Below, one piece after another: positions 6,612 through 13,286 of a stretch of DNA of 13,547 bases. Under the pieces are notes generated by a model. It was not told where the DNA came from, searched no databases, and was given only the letters and a program-made list of their open reading frames with translations. The stretch spans positions 1 to 13,547 of the forward strand of contig DGGU01000027.1 of the NCBI GenBank assembly GCA_002392345.1. Direction: 5' to 3'. Every line of letters starts with the position of its first letter. The stretch's first letter is position 1. The position numbers were made by a program, and so were the translations under genes. This DNA comes from Lachnospiraceae bacterium UBA3866 (lineage in GTDB: Bacteria; Bacillota; Clostridia; Lachnospirales; Lachnospiraceae).

Positions 6612-8060
6612 CTATTTTATATAATTTATAGCATTCTTAATTCTATTTATTGTTTCGCCTCTGCCAATTATGCTCGCTATCTCTGTAGCACCAGCAGGTG
6701 TCACTTCAAGACCAGATAAGGCTATGCGAATCGGCCACATAAGTTTACCAACCTTAATATCTCTAGATTTACCATATTCTTTCAATATAGTAAATAAGTT
6801 GTCATTTGAAAAATCATCTGTATTTTCAAGTATATTGAGGACATCATTCAAAATGCTAGCACTTTCATCTTTAGTAAGCTTGTTTTTCTCATTAGCATAT
6901 AGATTCTTATCATAGTCCGATGACATATCATTAAAAAATGCTATCTTGTCAGGTATGTCAGGAAATACTTCTATACGAGTTTTCACAAGAAGTGCTATCT
7001 TTTTCTTATCTAAGTCCTTTGTTATCACCTTATCTACATATGGCATAGCCAGATTAAGGTATCGATTTTCATCCATCATCTCAATATATTTGCCATTCAT
7101 CCATCGTAATTTTGTCATGTCAAGTACGGCTGGACTCTTTGATATCCTTCGATAATCAAAAAGCTCTATCATACGATTTAAATCAAAAATCTCTTCATTA
7201 GATGCAGGACTCCAACCAAGAAGTGCAACAAAATTGAGTATGCACTCTGGAAGCAAGCCTAAAGCAATCATATCTTCAAAACTTGCTGCTCCATGACGTT
7301 TAGAAAGTTTATGATGAGTTTCATCAGTTATTGGTGGGCAGTGAATATACTTTGGTATATCCCAGCCAAATGCATCATAAAGTCTATTATACTTTGGAGC
7401 TGATGATAGATATTCATTACCGCGAACAACATGTGTTATATTCATAAGGTGGTCATCAACTACGTTGGCAAAATTATATGTAGGATAACCATCTGATTTA
7501 ATTAGTACCATATCATCAAGTTCAGAATTATCTACAGTTATATCTCCATATAAGTCATCATTAAATGTAGTAGTTCCAGTTGTTGGATTATTTTGCCTGA
7601 TGACAAAAGGCTTCCCAGCTTTTAGATTAGCTTCTATCTCTTCTTTACTAAGAGATAGGCAGTGCTTATCATAGAATGATATCTCTTCGCCATTAATTGT
7701 CTTCTTTAACTTTGATAATCGTTCATCATCACAAAAACAATAGTATGCTTCGCCTTTCTCAACGAGCATCTTAGCGTAATCCATATATATGCCAGCTTTA
7801 ACTCTTTCACTTTGGACATATGGTCCTACAGGTCCACCTATATCAGGTCCTTCATCGTGCTTAAGTCCAGCAAGCTTAAGTGAATTATAAATTATATCTA
7901 GTGCACCTTCTACTTCTCGATTCTTATCTGTATCTTCAATCCTTAGTAAAAAATCTCCACAATCATGTTTTGCTATAAGATATGCATAAAGAGCAGTTCT
8001 AAGATTACCTATATGCATGTATCCGGTTGGAGATGGCGCAAAACGAGTTCTAACTTTCAT
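6612..8060 (-). CDS. gltX: Glutamyl-tRNA synthetase
   Basis: This class I synthetase charges tRNA-Glu, and in many Firmicutes also tRNA-Gln for later amidation. The N-terminus holds the HIGH-type signature PSPTGYMHIGNLRTALY (HIGN at 16-19). The second ATP-binding motif KLSKR is at 251-255, preceded by HH. LLRIEDTD at 38-45 belongs to the glutamate pocket. A C-terminal alpha-helical anticodon-binding region completes the usual length of 482. The ATG overlaps the transketolase C-half stop as TAATG, and the stop overlaps the SD of the glucosyltransferase gene, so translation is tightly coupled. Whether it is discriminating for Glu cannot be decided here. Confidence 0.97.
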   Translation of the reverse strand: MKVRTRFAPSPTGYMHIGNLRTALYAYLIAKHDCGDFLLRIEDTDKNREVEGALDIIYNSLKLAGLKHDEGPDIGGPVGPYVQSERVKAGIYMDYAKMLVEKGEAYYCFCDDERLSKLKKTINGEEISFYDKHCLSLSKEEIEANLKAGKPFVIRQNNPTTGTTTFNDDLYGDITVDNSELDDMVLIKSDGYPTYNFANVVDDHLMNITHVVRGNEYLSSAPKYNRLYDAFGWDIPKYIHCPPITDETHHKLSKRHGAASFEDMIALGLLPECILNFVALLGWSPASNEEIFDLNRMIELFDYRRISKSPAVLDMTKLRWMNGKYIEMMDENRYLNLAMPYVDKVITKDLDKKKIALLVKTRIEVFPDIPDKIAFFNDMSSDYDKNLYANEKNKLTKDESASILNDVLNILENTDDFSNDNLFTILKEYGKSRDIKVGKLMWPIRIALSGLEVTPAGATEIASIIGRGETINRIKNAINYIK

Positions 8061-8983
8061 TACAAATTTTCCTTAACTTTCTTAATTATATTATCAGTAG
8101 TAAGGCCATATTCTTCAAAAAGTTTATCAGGATTTCCTGAATGGCCAAACTTATCTTCTATGCCGACCATAGCAAATTTTGTTCCATTGGTTCCAGCTAT
8201 AGTTTCTGCGACTGCTGAACCAAGACCACCAATTATAGTATGTTCTTCTGCAGTAACAATAACTTTGCATTTGCTATTATACTTAAGTATAGTTTCCTTA
8301 TCAAGTGGTTTTATAGTATGCATATTGATAACAGCTGTATCAATACCAGATTCACTAAGTTTCTTTGCTGCATCTAGTGCCTTACCTACCATAAGACCAC
8401 ATGCAATTATACATGCATCATTTCCATCCTTCAAGACATTAGCTTTTCCAATCTTAAACTCTGTGTTATCAGAAGTCACATCATCTACAGCTGGTCTTGC
8501 AAGTCGTAAATATACTGGACCAGCAAAATTAGCTGCTGCTCTTACAGCCTTTTCAGTTTCTATGGCATCGCATGGCACTACTATAGTCATATTAGGAAGA
8601 GATCTCATAAGTGCTATATCTTCTATAGATTGATGACTTCCACCATCTTCACCTACAGATATGCCACTGTGCGTTAAAGCAAGCTTAACATTTAAATTAA
8701 CATAAGCAATCTGATTCCTAATGATCTCAAATGCTCTACCCGTACCAAATACAGCAAAAGTAGACGCAAAAGGAATAAAGCCTTGATAAGCAAGCCCAGC
8801 AGCTACTCCCATGAGATTTTCTTCTGCGATACCAATATTATAAAATCTATCAGGAAATTCTTTTTTGAAAAATTTTGTCTGTGTAGCACCAGAAAGGTCT
8901 GCATCAAGAACTACAATTTTGTCATTCTCATGACCTAATTTTGCTAAAGTCTCTCCATATGCTACTCTAATTGCTTTACTCAT
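8060..8983 (-). CDS. Transketolase, C-terminal subunit
   Basis: This is the C-terminal half of a split transketolase (307 residues), carrying the pyrimidine-binding domain and the C-terminal domain. NIGIAEENL near 49-57 contains the Glu (E54) that activates thiamine diphosphate. FASTFAVFGTGRAFE and the SGISVGEDGGSHQSIEDIALMR region (split near residues 108-128) match transketolase family blocks. It works with the N-half encoded just upstream to move two-carbon units in the non-oxidative pentose phosphate pathway. AGGAT precedes the ATG, 41 nt after the N-half stop. The stop overlaps the gltX start. Two-gene transketolases are known in Clostridia and archaea. A DXP synthase half is less likely given the residues seen and the partner. 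Confidence 0.93.
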   Translation of the reverse strand: MSKAIRVAYGETLAKLGHENDKIVVLDADLSGATQTKFFKKEFPDRFYNIGIAEENLMGVAAGLAYQGFIPFASTFAVFGTGRAFEIIRNQIAYVNLNVKLALTHSGISVGEDGGSHQSIEDIALMRSLPNMTIVVPCDAIETEKAVRAAANFAGPVYLRLARPAVDDVTSDNTEFKIGKANVLKDGNDACIIACGLMVGKALDAAKKLSESGIDTAVINMHTIKPLDKETILKYNSKCKVIVTAEEHTIIGGLGSAVAETIAGTNGTKFAMVGIEDKFGHSGNPDKLFEEYGLTTDNIIKKVKENL

Positions 8984-8994
8984 ATTTATCCTTT

Positions 8995-9012
8995 CGAGCT
9001 ATTATATGCTCG
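8995..9012 (-). other. Small hairpin between the two transketolase genes
   Basis: CGAGC (8995-8999) and GCTCG (9008-9012) form a perfect 5-bp stem with an 8-nt AT-rich loop. It sits between the N-half stop and the AGGAT ribosome binding site of the C-half. No T-tract follows. The loop contains TATAAT on the minus strand, but no convincing -35 accompanies it. Confidence 0.4.
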
Positions 9013-9024
9013 CATGTACTATTA

Positions 9025-9819
9025 TTACATTAGTTCTTTCATAGCAAGTTCGTACTCTTCATCATTAGGCGCCTTGCCATGCCAGCCTACATTATTTTCC
9101 ATGAAACTTATGCCTTTGCCTTTAACTGTGTGCGCTAAGATAAACTTTGGTTGGTTATACACATTTTCCTTAAGTGCTTTCACAATCTCACTGACATTAT
9201 GTCCATCAACTTCAAAAGTTTTAAAACCAAAAGCAGAAAATTTATCTTTGATATTAAGAAGCGACATTACTTCATCATTTCTTCCATCAATTTGAAGACC
9301 ATTGTTGTCTAAAATAAAAGTTAGATTATCTAATTTATAATGTGATGCTGCCATCGCTGCTTCCCACACTAAACCTTCTTGACACTCACCATCGCCAAGC
9401 AAACAATATACTTTCTGCCCCAGGCCTTTTCTCTTAGCTCCTATAGCAAGTCCAACTGCAACTGATGCTCCTTGGCCAAGTGATCCAGAATTAACATCTA
9501 TACCAAGTGTTTTATGACTATCAGGATGGCCTTGAAGCTTTGATTCAGCTTTACGAAGTGTCCACAAATCATCTTTTGGGAAATATCCAACATCCGCAAG
9601 TACAGCATAAAGCCCTGGACAAGCATGGCCTTTACTAAGAACGAATAGATCCCTATCCTCTTTAGTTGGATTCTTAGGATCTATGTTCATAACTTCATAA
9701 TATAAAGCAATCAAAATCTCAAGTTCAGAAAGTGATCCGCCTGGATGACCAGATTTTGCGATATGAAGCATCTTAATTATGTCTCGCCTTAGTTCTTTTC
9801 CTTTCTCAATATAATCCAT
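9025..9819 (-). CDS. Transketolase, N-terminal subunit
   Basis: This is the thiamine-diphosphate-binding half of a split transketolase (264 residues). SGHPGG near 23-28 and SKGHACPGLYAVL near 63-75 are conserved transketolase blocks. The ThDP/Mg motif runs from GDG (142-144) to NN (172-173), with standard spacing. HGKAPN near the C-terminus is also typical. With the C-half it makes the complete enzyme that interconverts pentose, triose and hexose phosphates. The SD GAGGAG lies just before the ATG, 15 nt after the pnp stop, so it is co-transcribed with pnp. Confidence 0.95.
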   Translation of the reverse strand: MDYIEKGKELRRDIIKMLHIAKSGHPGGSLSELEILIALYYEVMNIDPKNPTKEDRDLFVLSKGHACPGLYAVLADVGYFPKDDLWTLRKAESKLQGHPDSHKTLGIDVNSGSLGQGASVAVGLAIGAKRKGLGQKVYCLLGDGECQEGLVWEAAMAASHYKLDNLTFILDNNGLQIDGRNDEVMSLLNIKDKFSAFGFKTFEVDGHNVSEIVKALKENVYNQPKFILAHTVKGKGISFMENNVGWHGKAPNDEEYELAMKELM

Positions 9820-9834
9820 AAATTCTCCTCAAGA

Positions 9835-11934
9835 TTAATTAGTTTTATTTAGATCTGATGGTCTCATAGATAGAGCTACTTTACCCATCTTATCTATCTC
9901 CATAACCTTAACTTTAACTATATCACCGACTTTAACAACATCTTCAACTTTGCCAACTCTCTCATCTTTTAATTTTGATATGTGAACCATACCATCTTTA
10001 TTAGGAGCAAGTTCAACAAACGCGCCAAATGCTGCAAGTCTTACAACCTTGCCTTCATAGATATCACCTACTGCGACATCTTTGATAATATTTTGAATAT
10101 AAGTAATGGCTTTATCTATCTTCACAGTGTCTATACCACTTATTGATACGAAACCGTCATCCTTTATATCAACTTGTACATCGAATCTATCAATAATATC
10201 ATTGATAGTCTTACCACCTTTACCTATAATATCACCAATCTTATCTGGATCAACAATAATATTCTTAATCTTTGGAGCATATTTTGATAATTCATGACGA
10301 GGCTCACTAATAACTGGTGACATAACATTATCCATGATGTGAAGTCTTGCTTTTAGGCATCTATCTATAGCGCCTTCAACAATGTTTCTTGTCAAACCAT
10401 GTATTTTAATATCCATCTGTATAGCTGTGATACCTTTATGAGTGCCTGCAACTTTAAAGTCCATATCTCCAAAGAAATCTTCAAGCCCTTGTATATCAGT
10501 AAGAAGGACATAGTCATCATCAGTCTCGCCAGTAACGAGTCCACATGAGATACCTGCTACCATAGTTTTAATAGGGACACCAGCAGCCATAAGTGAAAGA
10601 CAAGATGCACAAACTGATGCTTGAGATGTAGAACCATTAGACTCTAAGGTTTCAGATACGCAGCGTATAGCATATGGGAACTCATCTATAGTTGGAAGAA
10701 CTGGTATAAGAGCACGTTCAGCAAGAGCTCCGTGACCTATCTCACGACGCCCAGGAGCACGTTGTGGTTTAGCCTCACCAACACTATAACCAGGGAAATT
10801 ATATTGATGCATATATCTTTTTTCTTTTACACAATCATTTAATCCATCAATTTTCTGAACTTCTGAAAGAGGAGCAAGAGTGCAGATATCAAGTATCTGA
10901 GTCTGACCACGAGTAAACATACCTGAACCATGAGCACGAGGCACTATATCTATCTCAGCAGCAAGAGGTCTTATCTCTTCCATCTTTCTACCATCAGGAC
11001 GTTTACCATCTTTTAAGATCATCTTACGAACTGTCTTTTTCTCATATTGATATATAGCCTCTCCGATATGAGCTAATTTTTCTTCATCTTCAGCATACTT
11101 TTCTTCAAGTTTCTCAGTCAATCTTTTTATATTTTCATCACGAGTTAATTTATCGTCTGTAAATACTGCTTCTTCCATCTCCGTACTTGGTATAGTTTCC
11201 ATGATTTCGTGTAAAAATTCTTTAGATACAGAAAAATGTTCATATTCGTGTTTTTCTTTTCCGCAAACTTGCCTTATCTCTTCAAAAAACTTTATAACTT
11301 CTTGGTTAGTCTCATGAGCAAGATATATAGCTTCAATCATCTTATCTTCAGGCAACTCATTAGCACCTGCTTCTATCATTATGACTTTATCTTTAGTTGA
11401 TGCGACTGTTAACTTTAAATCAGATTTGTCAAGTTCAACAAATGATGGATTAATTATAAAACGACCTGCTATTAAACCAATCTGAGTTGAAGCACATGGT
11501 CCATCAAATGGTATATCAGAAATAGTAGTGGCAAGACTTGAACCAAGCATTGCTAGAAGTTCTGGACTATTTTCTTGATCTACTGATAATACAAGATTAT
11601 CAAGTAATACATCATTTCTATAATCTTTAGGAAAAAGCGGTCTCATAGGTCTATCAATAACTCTTGATACTAAGATCGCATTTTCCGAAGCTTTTCCTTC
11701 TCTCTTATTATATCCACCAGGAATCTTACCTACTGAATACATCTTCTCTTCATATTCGACTGATAATGGGAAAAAGTCTATTCCCTCTTTTGGCTTATCT
11801 GATGCTGTGGCTGTTGATAAAACCATAGTATCGCCGTATTGCAAAAGCACTGCACCATTAGCTTGAGCGCACACTCTCCCAATATAGCAAGTAAGTTCTC
11901 TACCTGCTAAATTCATTTTAAATGTCTTATACAT
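9835..11934 (-). CDS. pnp: Polyribonucleotide nucleotidyltransferase (PNPase)
   Basis: PNPase degrades RNA 3' to 5' using phosphate and can add tails in reverse. At 699 residues it has the complete layout. A first RNase PH core (about 10-140) is followed by a helical linker. The second, catalytic RNase PH core (about 310-540) includes SNGSTSQASVCA near 432-443 and the acidic GDMD at 489-492. A KH domain has IGKGG at 570-574, and an S1 domain starts at GDIYEGKV near 623. AAAGGAG lies 5 nt before the ATG. It is the first gene of a five-gene operon running through transketolase, gltX and a glycosyltransferase. Confidence 0.98.
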   Translation of the reverse strand: MYKTFKMNLAGRELTCYIGRVCAQANGAVLLQYGDTMVLSTATASDKPKEGIDFFPLSVEYEEKMYSVGKIPGGYNKREGKASENAILVSRVIDRPMRPLFPKDYRNDVLLDNLVLSVDQENSPELLAMLGSSLATTISDIPFDGPCASTQIGLIAGRFIINPSFVELDKSDLKLTVASTKDKVIMIEAGANELPEDKMIEAIYLAHETNQEVIKFFEEIRQVCGKEKHEYEHFSVSKEFLHEIMETIPSTEMEEAVFTDDKLTRDENIKRLTEKLEEKYAEDEEKLAHIGEAIYQYEKKTVRKMILKDGKRPDGRKMEEIRPLAAEIDIVPRAHGSGMFTRGQTQILDICTLAPLSEVQKIDGLNDCVKEKRYMHQYNFPGYSVGEAKPQRAPGRREIGHGALAERALIPVLPTIDEFPYAIRCVSETLESNGSTSQASVCASCLSLMAAGVPIKTMVAGISCGLVTGETDDDYVLLTDIQGLEDFFGDMDFKVAGTHKGITAIQMDIKIHGLTRNIVEGAIDRCLKARLHIMDNVMSPVISEPRHELSKYAPKIKNIIVDPDKIGDIIGKGGKTINDIIDRFDVQVDIKDDGFVSISGIDTVKIDKAITYIQNIIKDVAVGDIYEGKVVRLAAFGAFVELAPNKDGMVHISKLKDERVGKVEDVVKVGDIVKVKVMEIDKMGKVALSMRPSDLNKTN

Positions 11935-11980
11935 TTTTTCTCCTTTTAACCCTTTTGTTTTATTATTAACATACCATATA

Positions 11981-12009
11981 ATTATAATACATTATTAGTA
12001 AAAATACAA
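11981..12009 (-). promoter_or_regulatory. Probable pnp operon promoter
   Basis: The -10 TATAAT (11986-11981) is perfect. A weaker -35, TTGTAT (12009-12004), stands 17 nt upstream, inside the T-rich tail of the preceding terminator. The inferred leader is about 40 nt. No other promoter is evident before pnp. Confidence 0.6.
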
Positions 12010-12032
12010 ATAAATAGCCCAAAAATTGGGCT
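12010..12032 (-). terminator. Intrinsic terminator of the deacetylase gene
   Basis: On the minus strand AGCCCAA-TTT-TTGGGCT forms a 7-bp stem, followed by the T-rich run ATTTATTTG. It lies 23 nt after the deacetylase stop and just before the pnp promoter. Confidence 0.8.
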
Positions 12033-12055
12033 AAAATCGTTATTTTAATGTATTG

Positions 12056-12931
12056 TTATTTGATAGGCTCTTGAACACCATTTTTTACTACATAATTATC
12101 TTTATAGATTAGATCAGAAGTTTTAATAAAACTATACCCTTCATTTTCATAGTATGTAAGCAGCTTATCAAATAAATCTTTAGAAAACACATATCCATTA
12201 TGGAATAACACTATACTCCCACTTTCAACCTTCTGAGCTATAGTATGATGATAGATTTTATCTAGATCTTTGAAACGCCAGTCATCAGTGTCTATTGACC
12301 AGCCTATTGGGTATAAATTATATTTATTTGCTACCTTTACAGCTTCTTTATCATAACTACCAGTAGGGAACCTACATAAGCTCATATTGATGCCTGTTAG
12401 AGTTTTCACCCAGTCATTTAGTGTTGATAGCTCCCACTCTTTTCTATTAACATGGAGATTTTTAAATGGAGGATGAGTCATACTATGATTTGCAATCTCG
12501 TGGCCACGATCAACAATCTCAAAAACTCTATGTGGATTTGCTACAAGCAATTTATATGTTATAAAAAATGTCGCTTTGCAATTATGCTTGTCAAGAACAT
12601 CAAGTATCTCTTCGGTATATTTATCTGTGAAACTATCATCTATTGTTATTGCAATTTTATTTAATCTACTTTCATCATCATCTTTAACGAGTACTTTTTT
12701 AATCACAGTTCCATCTATAAATGAAGCGGCATCTGGTGCTTTTAACTCATTCTGTATGACTTCAATATCGCTCTCATATTTCTTTATATTTTGATATCTC
12801 CTCTCAAATGCACTTAAATCAAGATCCATCAAATAATCAGGCGTATAGGCATATGAAATAAAACTATATAAAAATATAATTAAAACTACATAAAATAAAA
12901 TTGTCTTAGATTTTAATAAAGATTTAATCAT
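12056..12931 (-). CDS. Membrane-anchored polysaccharide deacetylase (CE4/NodB)
   Basis: This is a carbohydrate esterase family 4 enzyme that would remove N-acetyl groups from peptidoglycan or another cell-surface polymer. A basic N-terminus and hydrophobic segment (about 10-29) form a signal anchor. A charged linker precedes the NodB domain from about 92. Motifs seen are TIDDS (96-100), the metal-binding HSMTH (H149, H153), RFPTGSYD (187-194), DTDDW (214-218) and LFH (242-244). Motif 1 has Ser where most members have Gly (FDDG). The gene stands alone, with its own terminator. The ATG lacks a Shine-Dalgarno and follows a -10 box by 8 nt. It is not clear whether peptidoglycan is the target. Confidence 0.88.
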   Translation of the reverse strand: MIKSLLKSKTILFYVVLIIFLYSFISYAYTPDYLMDLDLSAFERRYQNIKKYESDIEVIQNELKAPDAASFIDGTVIKKVLVKDDDESRLNKIAITIDDSFTDKYTEEILDVLDKHNCKATFFITYKLLVANPHRVFEIVDRGHEIANHSMTHPPFKNLHVNRKEWELSTLNDWVKTLTGINMSLCRFPTGSYDKEAVKVANKYNLYPIGWSIDTDDWRFKDLDKIYHHTIAQKVESGSIVLFHNGYVFSKDLFDKLLTYYENEGYSFIKTSDLIYKDNYVVKNGVQEPIK

Positions 12932-12939
12932 ACATAATA

Positions 12940-12945
12940 ATTATA
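12940..12945 (-). promoter_or_regulatory. -10 box of the deacetylase gene
   Basis: TATAAT (12945-12940) is perfect but the -35 region is only a T-run (TTTTTT at 12968-12963 with a 17-nt spacer), inside the rRNA-operon terminator. Transcription would begin within a base or two of the ATG at 12931, giving a leaderless or nearly leaderless mRNA. Confidence 0.45.
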
Positions 12946-12960
12946 TCATAAAAAATTCAT

Positions 12961-12986
12961 TTAAAAAAGCCGCGAATTACGCGGCT
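12961..12986 (-). terminator. Intrinsic terminator of the rRNA-tRNA operon
   Basis: On the minus strand AGCCGCG-TAATT-CGCGGCT forms a 7-bp GC-rich stem and runs into TTTTTT. It follows the last tRNA-like copy by 10 nt. There is no T-tract on the opposite strand, so it works only for minus-strand transcripts. Confidence 0.93.
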
Positions 12987-12996
12987 GTTAATAATA

Positions 12997-13060
12997 GCTC
13001 CCGAGCGAACTTAGGTCCCATGACCTACTGATTACTAATCAGTTATCTTATAATAAAAAG
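12997..13060 (-). pseudogene. 5'-decayed tRNA-Thr(AGU)-like fragment
   Basis: The 3' two-thirds match the neighbouring copy at 13075-13151 almost exactly (2 differences in 48 nt): anticodon arm ACTGA-TTAGTAA-TCAGT, variable region, T-arm region and 3' acceptor strand CGGGAGC. The 5' part is only CTTTTTATTATAAGAT. It cannot pair with the 3' acceptor strand and holds no D-arm. Sequence resembling the 5' flank of the intact tRNA (AAGTATTTA on the plus strand at 13061-13069, also at 13233-13241) bounds it. The whole unit therefore looks like a tandem duplicate whose 5' half has decayed. It is not expected to fold as a normal tRNA. Confidence 0.75.
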
Positions 13061-13074
13061 AAGTATTTACACAA

Positions 13075-13151
13075 GCTCCCGAGCGGACTTAGGCCCCATG
13101 ACCTACTGATTACTAATCAGTTGTTTTATCATACAACTGAGCTACGGGAGC
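13075..13151 (-). pseudogene. Degenerate tRNA-Thr(AGU)-like copy
   Basis: This 77-nt element keeps a perfect 7-bp acceptor stem (GCTCCCG/CGGGAGC) and an intact anticodon arm with loop TTAGTAA. The D-arm is broken: 21 nt replace the usual 17, and the 3' GAGC is missing. AGTTGT can instead pair with ACAACT, which competes with the anticodon stem. The best T-arm alignment has loop CCTAAGT, with positions 54-56 reading CCU in place of the near-universal UUC, and mismatches in the stem. No CCA is encoded. It is probably a pseudogene or a non-standard tRNA-like RNA. A general tRNA finder may score it low or miss it. Confidence 0.7.
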
Positions 13152-13160
13152 AATAAAAAA

Positions 13161-13232
13161 GCCGCTAATCAGACTCGGACTGATGACCTACTGATTACTA
13201 ATCAGTTGCTCTACCAACTGAGCTATAGCGGC
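13161..13232 (-). tRNA. tRNA-Thr (anticodon AGU)
   Basis: A full cloverleaf of 72 nt is visible: acceptor GCCGCTA/TAGCGGC, D-arm GCTC/GAGC with G18G19, anticodon arm ACTGA-TTAGTAA-TCAGT (anticodon at 13199-13197), variable AGGTC and T-arm ATCAG-TCCGAGT-CTGAT. The U73 discriminator is not followed by CCA. All stems pair perfectly. Two oddities stand out: A34, which in bacteria must usually be deaminated to inosine, and C at position 55 where nearly all elongator tRNAs have U. Directly after the 3' end come six T residues. It is the first tRNA after 23S rRNA in the operon. Confidence 0.88.
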
Positions 13233-13286
13233 AAGTATTTATACCACGAAAACAACATAAGAAAGAATGAACTTAAAATCAGAAAA

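Noticed and set aside
7965..8633. Long plus-strand open frame of 222 codons opposite gltX and transketolase
   Set aside because: It lies wholly antisense to two well-supported genes, has no recognisable domain and has no ribosome binding site that stands out.
9001..9029. TATAAT inside the loop between the transketolase genes as an internal promoter
   Set aside because: The -35 position reads TGTAAT, a poor match, and the close spacing fits operon read-through.
13020..13207. A 25-nt sequence repeated three times at near-regular spacing, CRISPR-like at first sight
   Set aside because: The repeat is a tRNA anticodon arm inside tRNA-like units; the spacers are the remaining tRNA arms and flanks, and no cas gene is near.
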